A stretch of DNA of 64,000 nt from Pollenia angustigena (taxonomy: Eukaryota > Arthropoda > Insecta > Diptera > Polleniidae): NCBI GenBank assembly GCA_930367215.1, contig OV884059.1:52856957-52920956 (forward strand), in the 5' to 3' direction. Numbering within the stretch: position 1 is the stretch's first letter; every line of letters begins with the position of its first letter. The notes beneath the pieces were generated by a model that was not told the origin of the DNA, searched no databases, and worked only from the letters and a program-made list of their open reading frames with translations. Shown here piece after piece: positions 53,107-63,411 of the stretch. The translations under genes were made by a program, and so were the position numbers.

Positions 53107-54515
53107 CCGTTTTCACAACTTACCGATAGCTAAAGGTAGGATTGTATCGGCCGTATAAAAACTGTTCCACTATTGCAACTTTGATTTAACATACCAGTAC
53201 TGAAATTCTGTAACTTTTTAACGACAAAAAATTGTCGTTAAGTAGTCAAAATTCGTTAGCTAACGAAAGTTGTCGTTAAGAGCTATTCTGTAATGAAATT
53301 TTAACAACTTTTATCGGCAAAAAATGTCGGGAGCTAACTACACAAAAAAAGTTCTTGTTAAATAATAACGACAATAAATGTACTGTTAACAGATTAAAAA
53401 TATAGAGAAAGTAGCCAATTTTTAACACAAAAAAAGTAAGGAAGTATAGTCGATCAAGTCCGACTCTACATTGCAGTATTTGGGCGATCATGTTTCCGCC
53501 AAAAAGAGTATGTTGTGAGGTTAATATTCACATAAGACATTTTTGTGCCAAATATTATCTAAGTATCTACTACCATTATTAATGTATTCGTATGGGAGCT
53601 GTGGTCAAATATGGACCGATTCTAAAAAAATTTGTTCTGGTGATTTATGTAGGTTACGACAAATTATTTTTGGATCTTATTCAACTCAAATGTCTATAAA
53701 ACAAGATGGCTATTAATAGGCACAAAACCCTATTCCGAAAGAAGTTTTCATGTGGGCTAAAAATTAAATAAATGCTTCTCACCCTTATAAAAAGGCTTCG
53801 ACCTTGTGACAATAATCGCATATGTGCCAAATTTTATAAAATTATTTTTAAAATTGCGAACTGTAATTTGCGCACAAAGATGGAAGGAAGGGCTTCGTTA
53901 AATGGATTCTGACATTGATTCTGAGTTAATCGATATACTAAAAGGCAGGCCCAGAACCTTTATTTAAATGTGTTACACACATTCGTACAAACACATAATA
54001 TCCTCTTCACATACAGTAGTGTAGGTATAAAAAGTAAGAGCAGAATGTTGTGCTACAGTGGCTCAGTCACCTGGAAGTTTTTCCCTATGTATAAAAAGAT
54101 TTAACACCAACATATTTGTTTAGAAATATAATCAATATTTACACGTTTTCATTCAAGTTTTGTTAAAATAAATGCTATAAAGCAAATTTATTTTGTGTTT
54201 TTTATTGATTTTAAAAAATTTTTACTTTGACGTTCTTATATTTTTACCGATATTTGTCGTCAATATTTCTAAACAAAAATATTTGTTTATTTAAAATACA
54301 GAATAACAAATTCGTTAAAGTAACCGAGATTTCTCGTTAATTAACGATATCGGTAGTTAAATTCAAAAAGTTACAGAATTGAGGTACAGGTAGGATGAAC
54401 CTTAATTAACTTTATCGCTTACTTTAGGTTAAAGTAAAGTTTTAATAATGGAACACTTTTTATTAGGCCATTTAAAGTACATTTTAGCTATCGGAAAGTT
54501 GTGAAAACGGGCCTT
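53107..54515. mobile_element. Nested terminal-inverted-repeat elements
   Basis: Outer ends gcccgttttcacaactt(a/t)cc + gatagctaaa are inverted at 53106-53137 and 54483-54514. Within them a second inverted pair, attctgtaactttttaac and its complement, lies at about 53211 and 54370. The inside (53190-54380) has several gttaacga / tcgttaac motifs and a retroelement-tail-like stretch. The related copy at 35800-35885 has only the right outer end and flank. No gene. Confidence 0.6.
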
Positions 54516-56127
54516 GGTCTTCGAAATAAGATAATTGTAAATATTTTTATATGTTTGTTTATTAGAAAAAAAGATATCTTTAGAAACAAGGGTTAAATTT
54601 TTATATTTATCCCTATTGTGAAAATTGTCCTCGAAATTGTTTGTCTCTTTCCTGAAAAATGTATCGGCAAAAGCAAAATTTCGAGGAAAAGTAATGGACA
54701 GACTTGGCTTATTTTGAACATTTAATACTTCTTATATACATATACAAAATATGATTGATATATGATATTCTTATCTTATATGTACCAGAGAATGACAAAA
54801 GTATCATTTTAAATACTCTTTCAATATTTGTGAGAAAACATGTATGGCTAAAGATCAAAACCATACACATACATACCAATACCCATAACAACCCTGCAAA
54901 TAAAATTGGACCACCTGATCCATTTTGATAAAATGGAGTACTCCATGGACGCACAACCATAGCTGTTGTTATTATTTGCGTTGTAAATATGTATATACAC
55001 AATAGCGAAAAGCGTGGGTAAATACCTCTGTATATTATTCTTATGGGTACTTGTTGTCATTCTCTGATATGTACACTTTTGTGCCAAGACCATTATTCCG
55101 GCAAGAAAGAAATTTGTTTGTCTCCCAGTAAAAACTTTTTCAAAATGGATAGCTTCTTTCACTCGTTATTTAGTAGCTTTCTTCCATAAGAACTTCGATA
55201 ACTACTTTTTTCCGGATGTATTTAGATAAAAAAAAAATGACTTACTTTTGAATTCGTTCATTTTGGCACAACCCTTGTAAAATTCATTAGTTTTTTCAGT
55301 AGAATTGTATGTAGTGCTTTTATGTGTTTCTGATTACTTAACATATTATTTTGTAGGCGAAGTTTTTACTGGGTCTTTAACCCGTTCATTTATGAACCGA
55401 TTTTTTAATTTTAACTACCAGGTATTCTACTAAGTCTATTTCAGGTAAAAAAGAAAAAGATTATAGGAATAGGTAAATTAAAGATTTATATCTCAGCCAT
55501 TTGTAAACCGATATAGTTAAATTTCAATAATATACTATTTCGGACTACATACGATATAAATATAAAACAACGTTGTCACTATCAATTCCAAAAAAAACCA
55601 GAATATTTATAATACTGTTATCAAAGCTGATTTAATTTAAAAATTTTCCATTTTGATCTCGGTTTTTGTAAATATATATCTATTTTAAAAAAGGCTGTAT
55701 GTTTATTTTATTAAGCTTGGTTTCTTTTTGCTTTTGTAAAAATATTTATATTATTTTTTGTTTAAAATTATATTTTCTCATGCCTTTGTGTAACTTCAAT
55801 TTTAAATTGTTATCGGATTAAAGAAAATAAATAATTTTTTAAAAAATAATCCTCCAGCTTAACAAAATAAATATAAATTTAATGAAATTATTAAATACCC
55901 ATGAACTTTATTTAACTATGTTATTGTTTGATCATTTTTGAATAAAATTCGAAACAAATTTGTTTTTAAAATTGATTTTAAATTGCACGATTTTTAAAAC
56001 AAAAGAGACGATCTTTTTTATTTTTTTCTCAGGAAATTGACGATTTGGACACAAATTTATCTGGCAGCACTGATTAAAACCAAAACAAGGAAAGGCTAAA
56101 AAAAATTTAAAATAACAAAATATAACA
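54516..56127 (+). repeat. Composite repeat block F/D
   Basis: Matches 35885-36250 and 37275-38515, and from 55043 also copy A at 5211. It lacks both the hAT element at 36263 and the Tc1-type MITE at 5263. It lacks ccaggg-type bases at about 55797 that the other copies have. The ORFs here are not real genes. Confidence 0.8.
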
Positions 56128-56130
56128 ATT

Positions 56131-56514
56131 GAAGCACAGCCGCGAATAACGTTGTAAACGCCACATTTTGCAAAAACTTTTTTTTTGCAGATAACCGTTA
56201 ATCTTACTCTCTTACACAGATTAAACATCAAATCAACCAAAACTATGCACCTTAACGCCTTCAAAATGGCGTACAAAGTGTCAGCCAGTGGAAGAACATT
56301 GCAAGTTACTAACAAAATGATGAAACCGAAATGGTTTTGCAGTGCGGAATAATGTTTTAAAAGCGTTTTGCATTAAAGTTTTTATTATCATTATTTTTAA
56401 TAATAGAAAAAAAAAAATTTTTAAACAAAAAATGCTGCCTGTCAAAAAACGTTTTTTTGCCCTCTTGAAAAATTATTGTTTTGTAACTTAAAACGTTATT
56501 CGCGGCTGTGCTTC
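56131..56514. mobile_element. MITE with 23-bp perfect inverted ends
   Basis: Starts gaagcacagccgcgaataac and ends with the reverse complement; 23 bases match perfectly. AATT flanks both ends (56127-56130, 56515-56518), or CAATTG if the outermost G/C pair is counted as target. The uninterrupted site acaattgttttttg is at 6450. No gene. Superfamily not assigned. Confidence 0.8.
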
Positions 56515-57313
56515 AATTGTTTTTTGTTTATTTTCATCATATAAATTATGCGATCATCATTTATATTCCTTCTATTTTTTATTTATTTTAAAAAAATAGT
56601 ACAGTGAGTGTCACCTAAAATCGTACAGTGTGGAAGTAGTAGGTATATTGTAAAATTTTTGTATTAAACTTTTAAAAAAACCGTTTAAATTGCTATTTTA
56701 TATTTAGTATGTTAGTAGTTATTTAAAAGTATGGCAACATTTTTATTTTCGTTTTTAAGTAATTACAAAATGGTGGAATACCGTATGTACAATTCAATTA
56801 TTCAATTAAGATTTTATTGAGACTTTAAAAATTAGATCACAAAGCAGCTGAATAAAGATAACATAAATGATAGACTTAAAACTATAAAGTATTATTTTTA
56901 TAAACATTTATGACATTATTAGTTCCGAATAACGCTTCATGCTTAGTTAAGCTTGACTGAGATTGAATGAGATTTTACATCAATAGATAAACATAAAAAC
57001 TATATTGCTCAAAAATATAAAAAAAAATTACAAGGACTGATTGATAGTTAAAATGAGATCGTAAAATAAAACTTAAAACTATTAATAAGACTAAATCAAC
57101 ATATTCACAAGAAAACTAAACTAAAAACAACCTCTATCCCCTATTAGAACCCGGGATAGACTGAGAATAAAACCCTGGTAGACACACTAAGAGAAAAAGC
57201 TTCATGCCAGACATGAAAATCATCATTGTATCAATGATTTTTTTCATTAATAACGAGCTAACGAAGCACTTCATTGCATTAATGAAGAACGTTTCGTAAA
57301 GTTTCATATATAG
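56515..57313. other. Repeat tail and unassigned AT-rich DNA
   Basis: 56515-56600 continues copy D (compare 6455-6530). 56601-56640 has tacagtgagtgtcacctaaa and tcgtacagtg, possibly a decayed transposon end. The minus frame 57134-57349 has no known motif. Confidence 0.45.
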
Positions 57314-57537
57314 TGTTGTGGTCTCAGGTAGCGAATACTCTGGCAACACTTGTCTATGTTGATTGTACGCTTCACGTACTTTTTTACTTTTTATTTTAAC
57401 CTCGTTAGAGATACTACATTTTTTCCTTTTTGCTTGTTTAATATCTTTGTATTAAATAACTTAATAAACATATTTAATTGAATAGAGTCGTGCTTTTTTA
57501 ATACACCATCGTGCTAGCAACATTACGCGTAACAACA
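57314..57537 (+). repeat. Solo LTR
   Basis: 224 bp, begins TGTTGTGGTC and ends GTAACAACA (TGTTG/CAACA inverted ends). Flanked by TATAG on both sides (57309-57313 and 57538-57542), a perfect 5-bp duplication. AATAAA at about 57466. No internal retrotransposon sequence, so it is the product of LTR-LTR recombination. Family not identified. Confidence 0.78.
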
Positions 57538-57542
57538 TATAG

Positions 57543-58236
57543 TATGAAATTTTCTTGCGGCTGTAGTATGAAGCAATTTCATTCATATCACGAAAATGTC
57601 ATGAATATTTTGTATTAATAAAATGATATACTTTCATTGCAATAATGAAAAACTCTCATGAAATGTATGACACTGCTTCATACTTATATGGAAATCAATC
57701 GTTGATGCAATGATTTTTGTTATTTATTTTGTGAAATTAAACCATTGATATAATAATTTTTGTTCATGTATTGAATGACAATCTTTCGTTAAATCATTCA
57801 TCGTACCTATGAATATATTTCATTCAGATAATGAAATTATATTATTCTATCCATGAAAAAAATTAAAACGCAATTAAATTGGTAATAAAAATTTATTTAA
57901 AATAATATATGTATGCACATAAATAAAAGGAAGTTTATTAAACATATAATTTACAATATAACTTAAATAACATATCGATAGAATATAAAAAAAGCCTAAC
58001 TCGATTTTTTGTTTGTTAAAGGAGAAGATAAACACTTAATAAAATCCGTACAATTTAAGATAAAAAAGTTTAAATGCAATTTAAAAAAAAATATCCAACA
58101 AATGTTATACTACAATCCCTTAAAAAATTTAAATCAAGATACAAATGTCATTAGCACTCAGAATAAACAAAAAATGGTTTTTAAAAAAAATCGAGTTACG
58201 CTCTTTTTATATGTACATACATATGTACCCTTGTCG
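57543..58236. other. Unassigned AT-rich DNA
   Basis: Repeated short words around cattcata and atgaaa (57560-57850). The plus frame 58009-58284 lacks known motifs. Confidence 0.35.
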
Positions 58237-58281
58237 TGTTTGGCGTATTTAAAATACGCCTACGACTGTTTGATAATAGAT
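58237..58281. repeat. Inverted flank with internal palindrome, left
   Basis: acccttgtcgtgtttggcg followed by tatttaaaatacgcc, repeated as reverse complement at 60928-60972. ggcgtatttaaaatacgcc is itself a perfect palindrome. It lies outside the Harbinger inverted repeats and may be an older element end. Confidence 0.7.
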
Positions 58282-58584
58282 TAAAGAGAACATGAACTTG
58301 TTTCCTTTAATCTGATAGAGCCAGTTTACATGGAGGGTCATGCCGCTGCGACACTGTCTGCGTTCTCTTTTGGTGTCCCTTCTTAAATCTGCTTGCGTTT
58401 ACATGAAGGGATTTTGTTGCAGCAACAAAGCGACTTTTTGACGTTCAATTGACTAATTCTTTTTATCCCTTCATTCGTATAAAAAGTGGCCATATGCTAA
58501 CTAATTGCTCATTTGTCAAAAGAAGCAGTGGCAACATAATACAACTATTAATACAGACAAAACTAAACAAATTTTAAAAACATA

Positions 58585-59090
58585 ATGGCTGATCTTTCTA
58601 AAGAAGAAATTATTGAAGAGATTGTTGACTTAACTGAAATGGCTGTTGTAGTGTTAGATCTAGATGATGCTGAAAATATAAAAATAATTTTAAATTTACT
58701 AGATTGCTATGATAATGCAAATAATTTACCGAATAAAAAAAGACGAAAGGAGTGGGTAAAACCATGGAGGGCTCATTTTTATTTCTAATGAATGAGATTT
58801 CATTGGATGTTTCATCATTTTTTAATTATATTAGAATGACTGAAGAAACCTTTAAATTCATTCTAGGAAAAATAGAAAAGGACATAAAAAAAAGACACAA
58901 TATGTAGGAATTCGATATCGCCAGCAGAAAAATTAGCTGCCACACTTCGTTACCTAGCTACTGGAGAATCCTAAAGATCTATTAATTACCAAACACGATT
59001 GTCAAGTTCGCTTCTTTGTGCTGCCATTCCAGCAGTATGTGAGGCTATATGGAAAAATTTGAAAGACGAATATTTGAAGGTTTGTTATTT
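58585..59090 (+). pseudogene. Harbinger nuclease/transposase, N-terminal part
   Basis: ATG at 58585 opens 67 codons with an acidic start and RRKEWVKPWR. A frameshift follows, then FFNYIRMTEETFKFILGKIE, then SPAEKLAATLRYLATGES, a stop, INYQTRLSSSLLCAAIPAVC and EAIWKNLKDEYLK. This is the helix-turn-helix region of HARBI1-like nucleases (SPAERLAVTLRFLATGxSY). The DDE catalytic domain that should follow is absent. At least one frameshift and one stop. Confidence 0.78.
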
Positions 59091-59104
59091 GGAACTTACA
59101 TAAT

Positions 59105-59325
59105 CAGGGGTGTGCTGGAAATCGAAAACGTAAAACGCAAGAACTTTAAGAGTCGTTTTTGAATAAGATTTCTGTAATAAAAGAATTTTATGACGAATAT
59201 TATACAAATATTTCTCTATTAAACAGAATTTTATAACAAGAATTATAAAAATTAGATTAAAAGTGTATTAAAAAGAGCTTCCAAATTCTTGCGTTTTACG
59301 TTTGCGATTTCCAGCACACCCCTGA
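59105..59325. mobile_element. MITE inside the Harbinger element
   Basis: About 220 bp with inverted ends of about 38 bases (tcaggggtgtgctggaaatc, aaacgtaaaacgcaagaa). The CAGGGGTG start is hAT-like, but no clean 8-bp duplication is visible. It sits just after the truncated nuclease region. Confidence 0.7.
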
Positions 59326-59866
59326 ATATTTATAAATACGAATACAGTGAAACCCGGTTGTAAAGAAATCTCTTGTGTTCGATATTTTTCCGAGTCATTC
59401 TAATATAAATCAGGGGTCGTAACAATTATGACATTTATTTTAAAAATCAAAAGATAATTGTTATTTTCTGGTTTTTTTTTTGCCAAAAATAATTGTTATT
59501 TTTTGAATTTTTTTAATTTTTTTTTTTTTTTTGTCAAAAATAATTGCATTTTTTGATTTTTATTTTTTGATTTGATTTTTATATTTTCTTGTTGCTGCTT
59601 CTTTTCCTTTTAAAATTCAAAAATAATAATTATATCAAAATTGAATCGAAACATCAACTTTTACAATAATTATTATTTTTACTATAGCGTAAAAAACTAT
59701 AAACTTTAAAGAATAAAGGCGAAAGAAAGTTTAATTTTTTTATTTCAAAATATATAAATATTTGCACATTGTTAGGATAAATTTGTTACATTTTTGTACT
59801 TTATATTTCCGTCTTTTTTTATTTCACTATTTGTTTTTTTTTAAATAAAGAATTACAGAACAAGAA
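59326..59866. other. Non-coding interior of the Harbinger element
   Basis: AT-rich with long T-rich imperfect repeats of aaaataattgttattttttg (59440-59560). No gene. Confidence 0.45.
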
Positions 59867-60577
59867 TTAGAAGTCTTCTTCATCTAATATATCTTCTAAT
59901 GCTTTTTGCAAAATATCGGGAGAAGATGCTTTTGAAGTTTTTCTCGATGTGCTTGGCTGTTCAGACGATGCAGACGATGTAGTTTTTGAATTTTTTATTG
60001 CGGCTTCGCGGAGAACTGTTTGAATTTTCCAAGCTGTTTCTCGCTGCAAATCTTCATCTGTCAAAGCATTTATTTCAAAAACAACTTGCTTTCCAATCCA
60101 ATCATATTTCTTGGTTTCCATTAACTTTTTCGAAAGCAATGTTTTAATATTTTCCATGTCATACAATTTTTAAAATTAACATATTTATGTACCTATTTAC
60201 AATTTGTATTTTCTTACCTTACTTGAATCAGAAAGGTTTGACGTAGAATTTCTAATTGTTGTATGTGATTTTAAAAATTCCAGTTGCTTAAAACACCACA
60301 GTTTTGGTTCGTAAACTTCTTCTAAGCCTACCCCACTTCATTTACTATTATTTATTTCACGCAATTCTCGCAAATACTGCGACCTCAAAGTGTGCATTTT
60401 CTTTTTTATTTCATCCACTGTTATATTTTTATTAATTTTTTTTAATTCACTTGTTATCTCTAACAAAGAGTTTGAACGTTTTACTCGGTCTAAATACATT
60501 GGATGCCGCACATTATAAAGATGTTCATATTCTTCATATTTTGAAATTAATTTTTGTATTCAATCTTTATCCCACAT
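59867..60577 (-). pseudogene. MADF (Myb-like) DNA-binding protein of the Harbinger element
   Basis: The first exon starts at ATG 60577 and runs to a GTAAG donor at about 60217. It has the MADF pattern (YEHLYNVRHPMYLDRVKRS, KKMHTLRSQYLRELREI) but an in-frame TGA after MWDKD (60562 region) and another near 60340, both where Trp is plausible. The second part (60166-59867) is open for 99 codons and has a Ser-rich stretch and an acidic end (DILQKALEDILDEEDF), as in BESS/MADF partners. No AG acceptor is visible just before the second part. In Harbinger elements this protein helps the nuclease bind DNA and enter the nucleus. Confidence 0.75.
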
Positions 60578-60927
60578 ACTTATTTAGTTTTAATTTGTAA
60601 CCAAAACACAATCTTTCATTTGTCTTTACACCTTTTTTGTTTATAATTTATAATTAACAGTTATTTATTTCATGCAATGCTGCCATAAATTATTTCCCAA
60701 TTTCTAAATCTCATAAATTATCAATCTGGCAGCACCGTTCATACATAACATGACATGAATCCAAGAGAACGAAAGATGTAAAAAAGAAATGTCAAAATTG
60801 TCGCATCAATTCGCATTACGTGCGACACTTATTACCCCGTACTCTCCACCACAGCCCTCACCATAAAACTCGTGTCGCATGGGGCATGTCGCAGGGGCAT
60901 GTCCCTTCATGTAAACAGGCTCTTACC

Positions 60928-60972
60928 AAACAGTCGTAGGCGTATTTTAAATACGCCAAACACGACAAGGGT
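60928..60972. repeat. Inverted flank with internal palindrome, right
   Basis: Reverse complement of 58237-58272. On the right it touches the Harbinger end directly (tcttaccaaacagtcg). Confidence 0.7.
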
Positions 60973-61718
60973 GATAAAAAATGTCTACAAATGTCCAAAA
61001 ATTTGTGGATTGTAGAAAATATTGTACGTTAAAAATGTGAAAAGCTTTAAAGCAAATGTCTAAGGCTCTAAAGATATCATTAAATTCTACTAAAACTCCA
61101 TCTAAATAAACGTAATATTTGTTAACGATAAAATTTTTAGGTTGCCCTAAGCCCATAATAAAAGGTTGTATGGGTTCACCTATTCTTATTAAAAAATCGA
61201 TGTGGTCCTGAAGTGACTGCATAGTTTCATTGATGTAGATAAATGATTCTTGCGAATTATTTATTGAAAATCGTCCAAAATCTTTTTCCCCATCTTTATT
61301 TTTTCTCAGAAATTTTTTCGTCGAGTATAAAAAGTAGTGGGTGCACCATAATACTTTAAAAAAAAAGGTATTTTTATCTGCAATGATATAGAAAAAAAAA
61401 AAAACATTTTAAGTAAAAACTATTTAAAAAAAATTTGTATGTACCTACCATTAACCATTTGTTCTTTCTTCAAACTCTGTACAACATGCTTAATTTGTAC
61501 GTCATGAATAACAGCTTTTTTTAAAAAACTAAATAATCTCTCTACTTTTTCTTCCCATTCAGAAAAAGGTGAAAATTCCTTTTTGGCAACTACGAAATCC
61601 AAATCAATCTACATATGTATAAAAAAACAATTAAATATATACATTACTTCCTTTTAATAATTTCTCAAGCTCAAGGTCCGTTTTATATAAAGAATATTTA
61701 TTTAAAATTTATCCAATA

Positions 61719-61748
61719 TTTCGCTATCTCAATGGATAGCTTCTTCAG
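61719..61748 (-). ncRNA. Hammerhead ribozyme core, left arm
   Basis: Minus strand: CTGAAGA, stem II AGCTATCC / AGATAGC with loop ATTG (GCTATC-GATAGC pairs), GAAA, then ATATT, which can pair with AATAT further on (stem III). The stem I partner is not obvious. Confidence 0.62.
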
Positions 61749-61873
61749 AGATTTTTTGGTTTTTTATATTTCGAACGAATTTTTTAATAAATAAAATTTA
61801 ACGAAACAACAAAATTGTCATTAAATTTTGTTTATTAAAAAATTCGTTCGAAATATAAAAAACCAAAAAATCA

Positions 61874-61903
61874 CTGAAGAAGCTATCCATTGAGTTAGCG
61901 AAA
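61874..61903 (+). ncRNA. Hammerhead ribozyme core, right arm
   Basis: Plus strand: CTGAAGA, AGCTATCCATTGAGTTAGC, GAAA. One change (GATAGC to GTTAGC) weakens stem II by one pair. The ATATT / AATAT stem III pairing is present downstream (about 61903-61930). Confidence 0.58.
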
Positions 61904-63119
61904 TATTGGATAAATTTTAAATAAATATTCTTTATATAAAACGGACCTTGAGCTTGTTAAATTATTGAAAGGAAATAATATTAAGAAGGTCGAAAAAATT
62001 AAGCTTAATAAATTATATACATTACTATTAAAAAAATAATTTAACTAAAAACTTATTAGATATACATACCAATTGTGGACCAATAGGTCCTGTGTATTGT
62101 GGCCAAATTAATACAGCTTCTTTAATGCTTTTGGCTTCCAAAGCAATTTGGTTTAAACGAAAATTTGAGCACGCTGACCATGTTAACTTGAAGTCTTCAG
62201 TCGCAAGGTTGTCATAGTTTAAACTTTGCAGGCAGAGTTGAGCATTTTCTTCTGGGACTGGTGTAGAATATACATACAGTCATAAAAAAGAACCATTAAT
62301 TTTAATAAAACCAAAACTTAAAAAAGATGCAAATTACTTATAATACATACCGAAATTTTGTTTTGTTTCCGTAATCGGATTTGTGGACTTAAAATCAAAC
62401 AATTTTAGCTTAGCTTTGTTGTTGTGATACTTGATATAAATACGTCCACGTCTTTCAGTGCGGTAGAATTCTAGTTTTTCTTTAGGAAATATTTTTAATA
62501 TTTCCTTTTCTAAACGATGGCTGTTGCTCAATGTCATTATAATATTTTTTTGAATAAAAATAGTCCACAATAATGTTCATAAGCATTACCCGTTGGCTCT
62601 CCACAAGCAGTTCTTGATGTTGTTCAAGAATACGACGTCCGATTTGATGATTTTTTAAAATTTCTAGAACAGATGGAGTGGATTCGATTTCATCAGATGA
62701 TTGCGATGACAGAAGGGAAGAAGAGGAAATGTTGCTCAATGTTGAAGTTGCTGAAGATGATGGGCGATTATTTTTGTCAGCCCATTTTTCAAATTGATAT
62801 TTAAATACAAATCGGTCTCCAATTTTAATTTTTTGCGTCACTTCATCCACATCGTTTTTGTCCATAATTTTTAAAACATCAATATTTATACGTTCAGCTA
62901 AAATAGGAAATATTTCATTTAAAAAAGGGCTGAAACACTATTTGATACGGATTCTTTTAAGTGTTTAGCACGAACATGCCTTTTAAATCCTGATAAATTT
63001 TTATAAGCTGTTCCACAGCATCTGTAAACATCGTTGTATTTTAGTAAATGATAATTTTTCAAATGACTAAAATAATTATCATTTTTACTAAAATATTTTA
63101 AACACTTGAAACAATTCAT

Positions 63120-63411
63120 TTTCCTACCTGAACAAAACGCTTATCTTTTTAAAACTTTTTTTAAAAAAATTTGTAGGTACAAATAAACTTTTCCAAAAAA
63201 TTAAAAGAATTCTTTGTACAGTTAAATACCTATGTAAACTATTCACTTTAAATGAAAAAATATTTTTGAGCACGCAACCTTTTCAACAGCTAAAACTTGA
63301 ATAAATCTTTAAATTGCTTTGAGTTTGCTCAATGCATATAAAGTACATTGCATCATTTAATATTAATACCTACTTAAAGTGACCAGCGTTTTTACATGTA
63401 TTACCATAAGC
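63120..63411. other. Upstream flank of the C2H2 gene, non-coding
   Basis: AT-rich. I see no gene and no clear promoter motif. Confidence 0.4.

Larger units (their letters stand above)
58317..60926. mobile_element. Harbinger-type DNA transposon, inactive
   Basis: Inverted ends agagcc(a/t)gtttacatg(g/a)aggg + (t/a)catgcc at 58317 and 60926. Inside are a plus-strand Harbinger nuclease remnant (58585-59090) and a minus-strand MADF gene remnant (59867-60577), the two genes typical of PIF/Harbinger elements, placed tail to tail. The nuclease catalytic half is missing. The target duplication could not be fixed because extra bases lie on the left. Confidence 0.78.
61648..62013. mobile_element. Palindromic element with two opposed hammerhead cores
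   Basis: 366-bp insertion between tatatacattact at 61635-61647 and again at 62014-62026 (13-bp duplication). It is mostly one palindrome: left arm about 61650-61805, right arm about 61820-61972. Each arm has a hammerhead core. It lies in intron 2 of the C2H2 gene. No coding capacity. It resembles a stand-alone pair of inverted Penelope terminal repeats. Confidence 0.8.
60947..63119 (-). pseudogene. C2H2 zinc-finger protein gene, four exons, decaying
   Basis: Exon 1 (63119-62351) starts MNCFKCLKYFSKNDNYFSH with two C2H2 fingers (CFKC...H...H, CCGTAYKNLSGFKRHVRAKH). It loses frame by one base at about 62925, continues (FLNEIFPILAERINIDVLK) and shifts again near 62535 before LSNSHRLEKEILKIFPKEKL. 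Donor GTATGT at 62350. Exon 2 is 62257-62070 (CAG acceptor, GTATGT donor). Exon 3 is 61608-61449 (TAG acceptor, GTAGGT donor). Exon 4 is 61377-60947 (CAG acceptor), with SFIYINETMQSLQDHIDFLI and ALDICFKAFHIFNVQYFLQS. I recall this layout from a large unnamed arthropod family; function unknown. The last residues run into the Harbinger flank. Splice sites are intact although the frame is broken twice. Confidence 0.6.

Noticed and set aside
54709..55162. Frames of 97 and 104 codons on the minus strand
   Set aside because: They lie in the composite repeat block; the homologous frame at 37342 is broken, and no domain is visible.
28711..56127. Telomeric Jockey array like HeT-A/TART
   Set aside because: The tandem units have 3'-truncated, not 5'-truncated, LINE parts, no poly-A junctions between units, and many unrelated insertions; a local duplication explains it better.
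55932..56315. 127-codon minus-strand frame
   Set aside because: It crosses the border of the MITE inserted at 56131, so it cannot be an old gene.
57134..57349. 71-codon minus-strand frame
   Set aside because: It runs across the border of the solo LTR at 57314 and has no motif.
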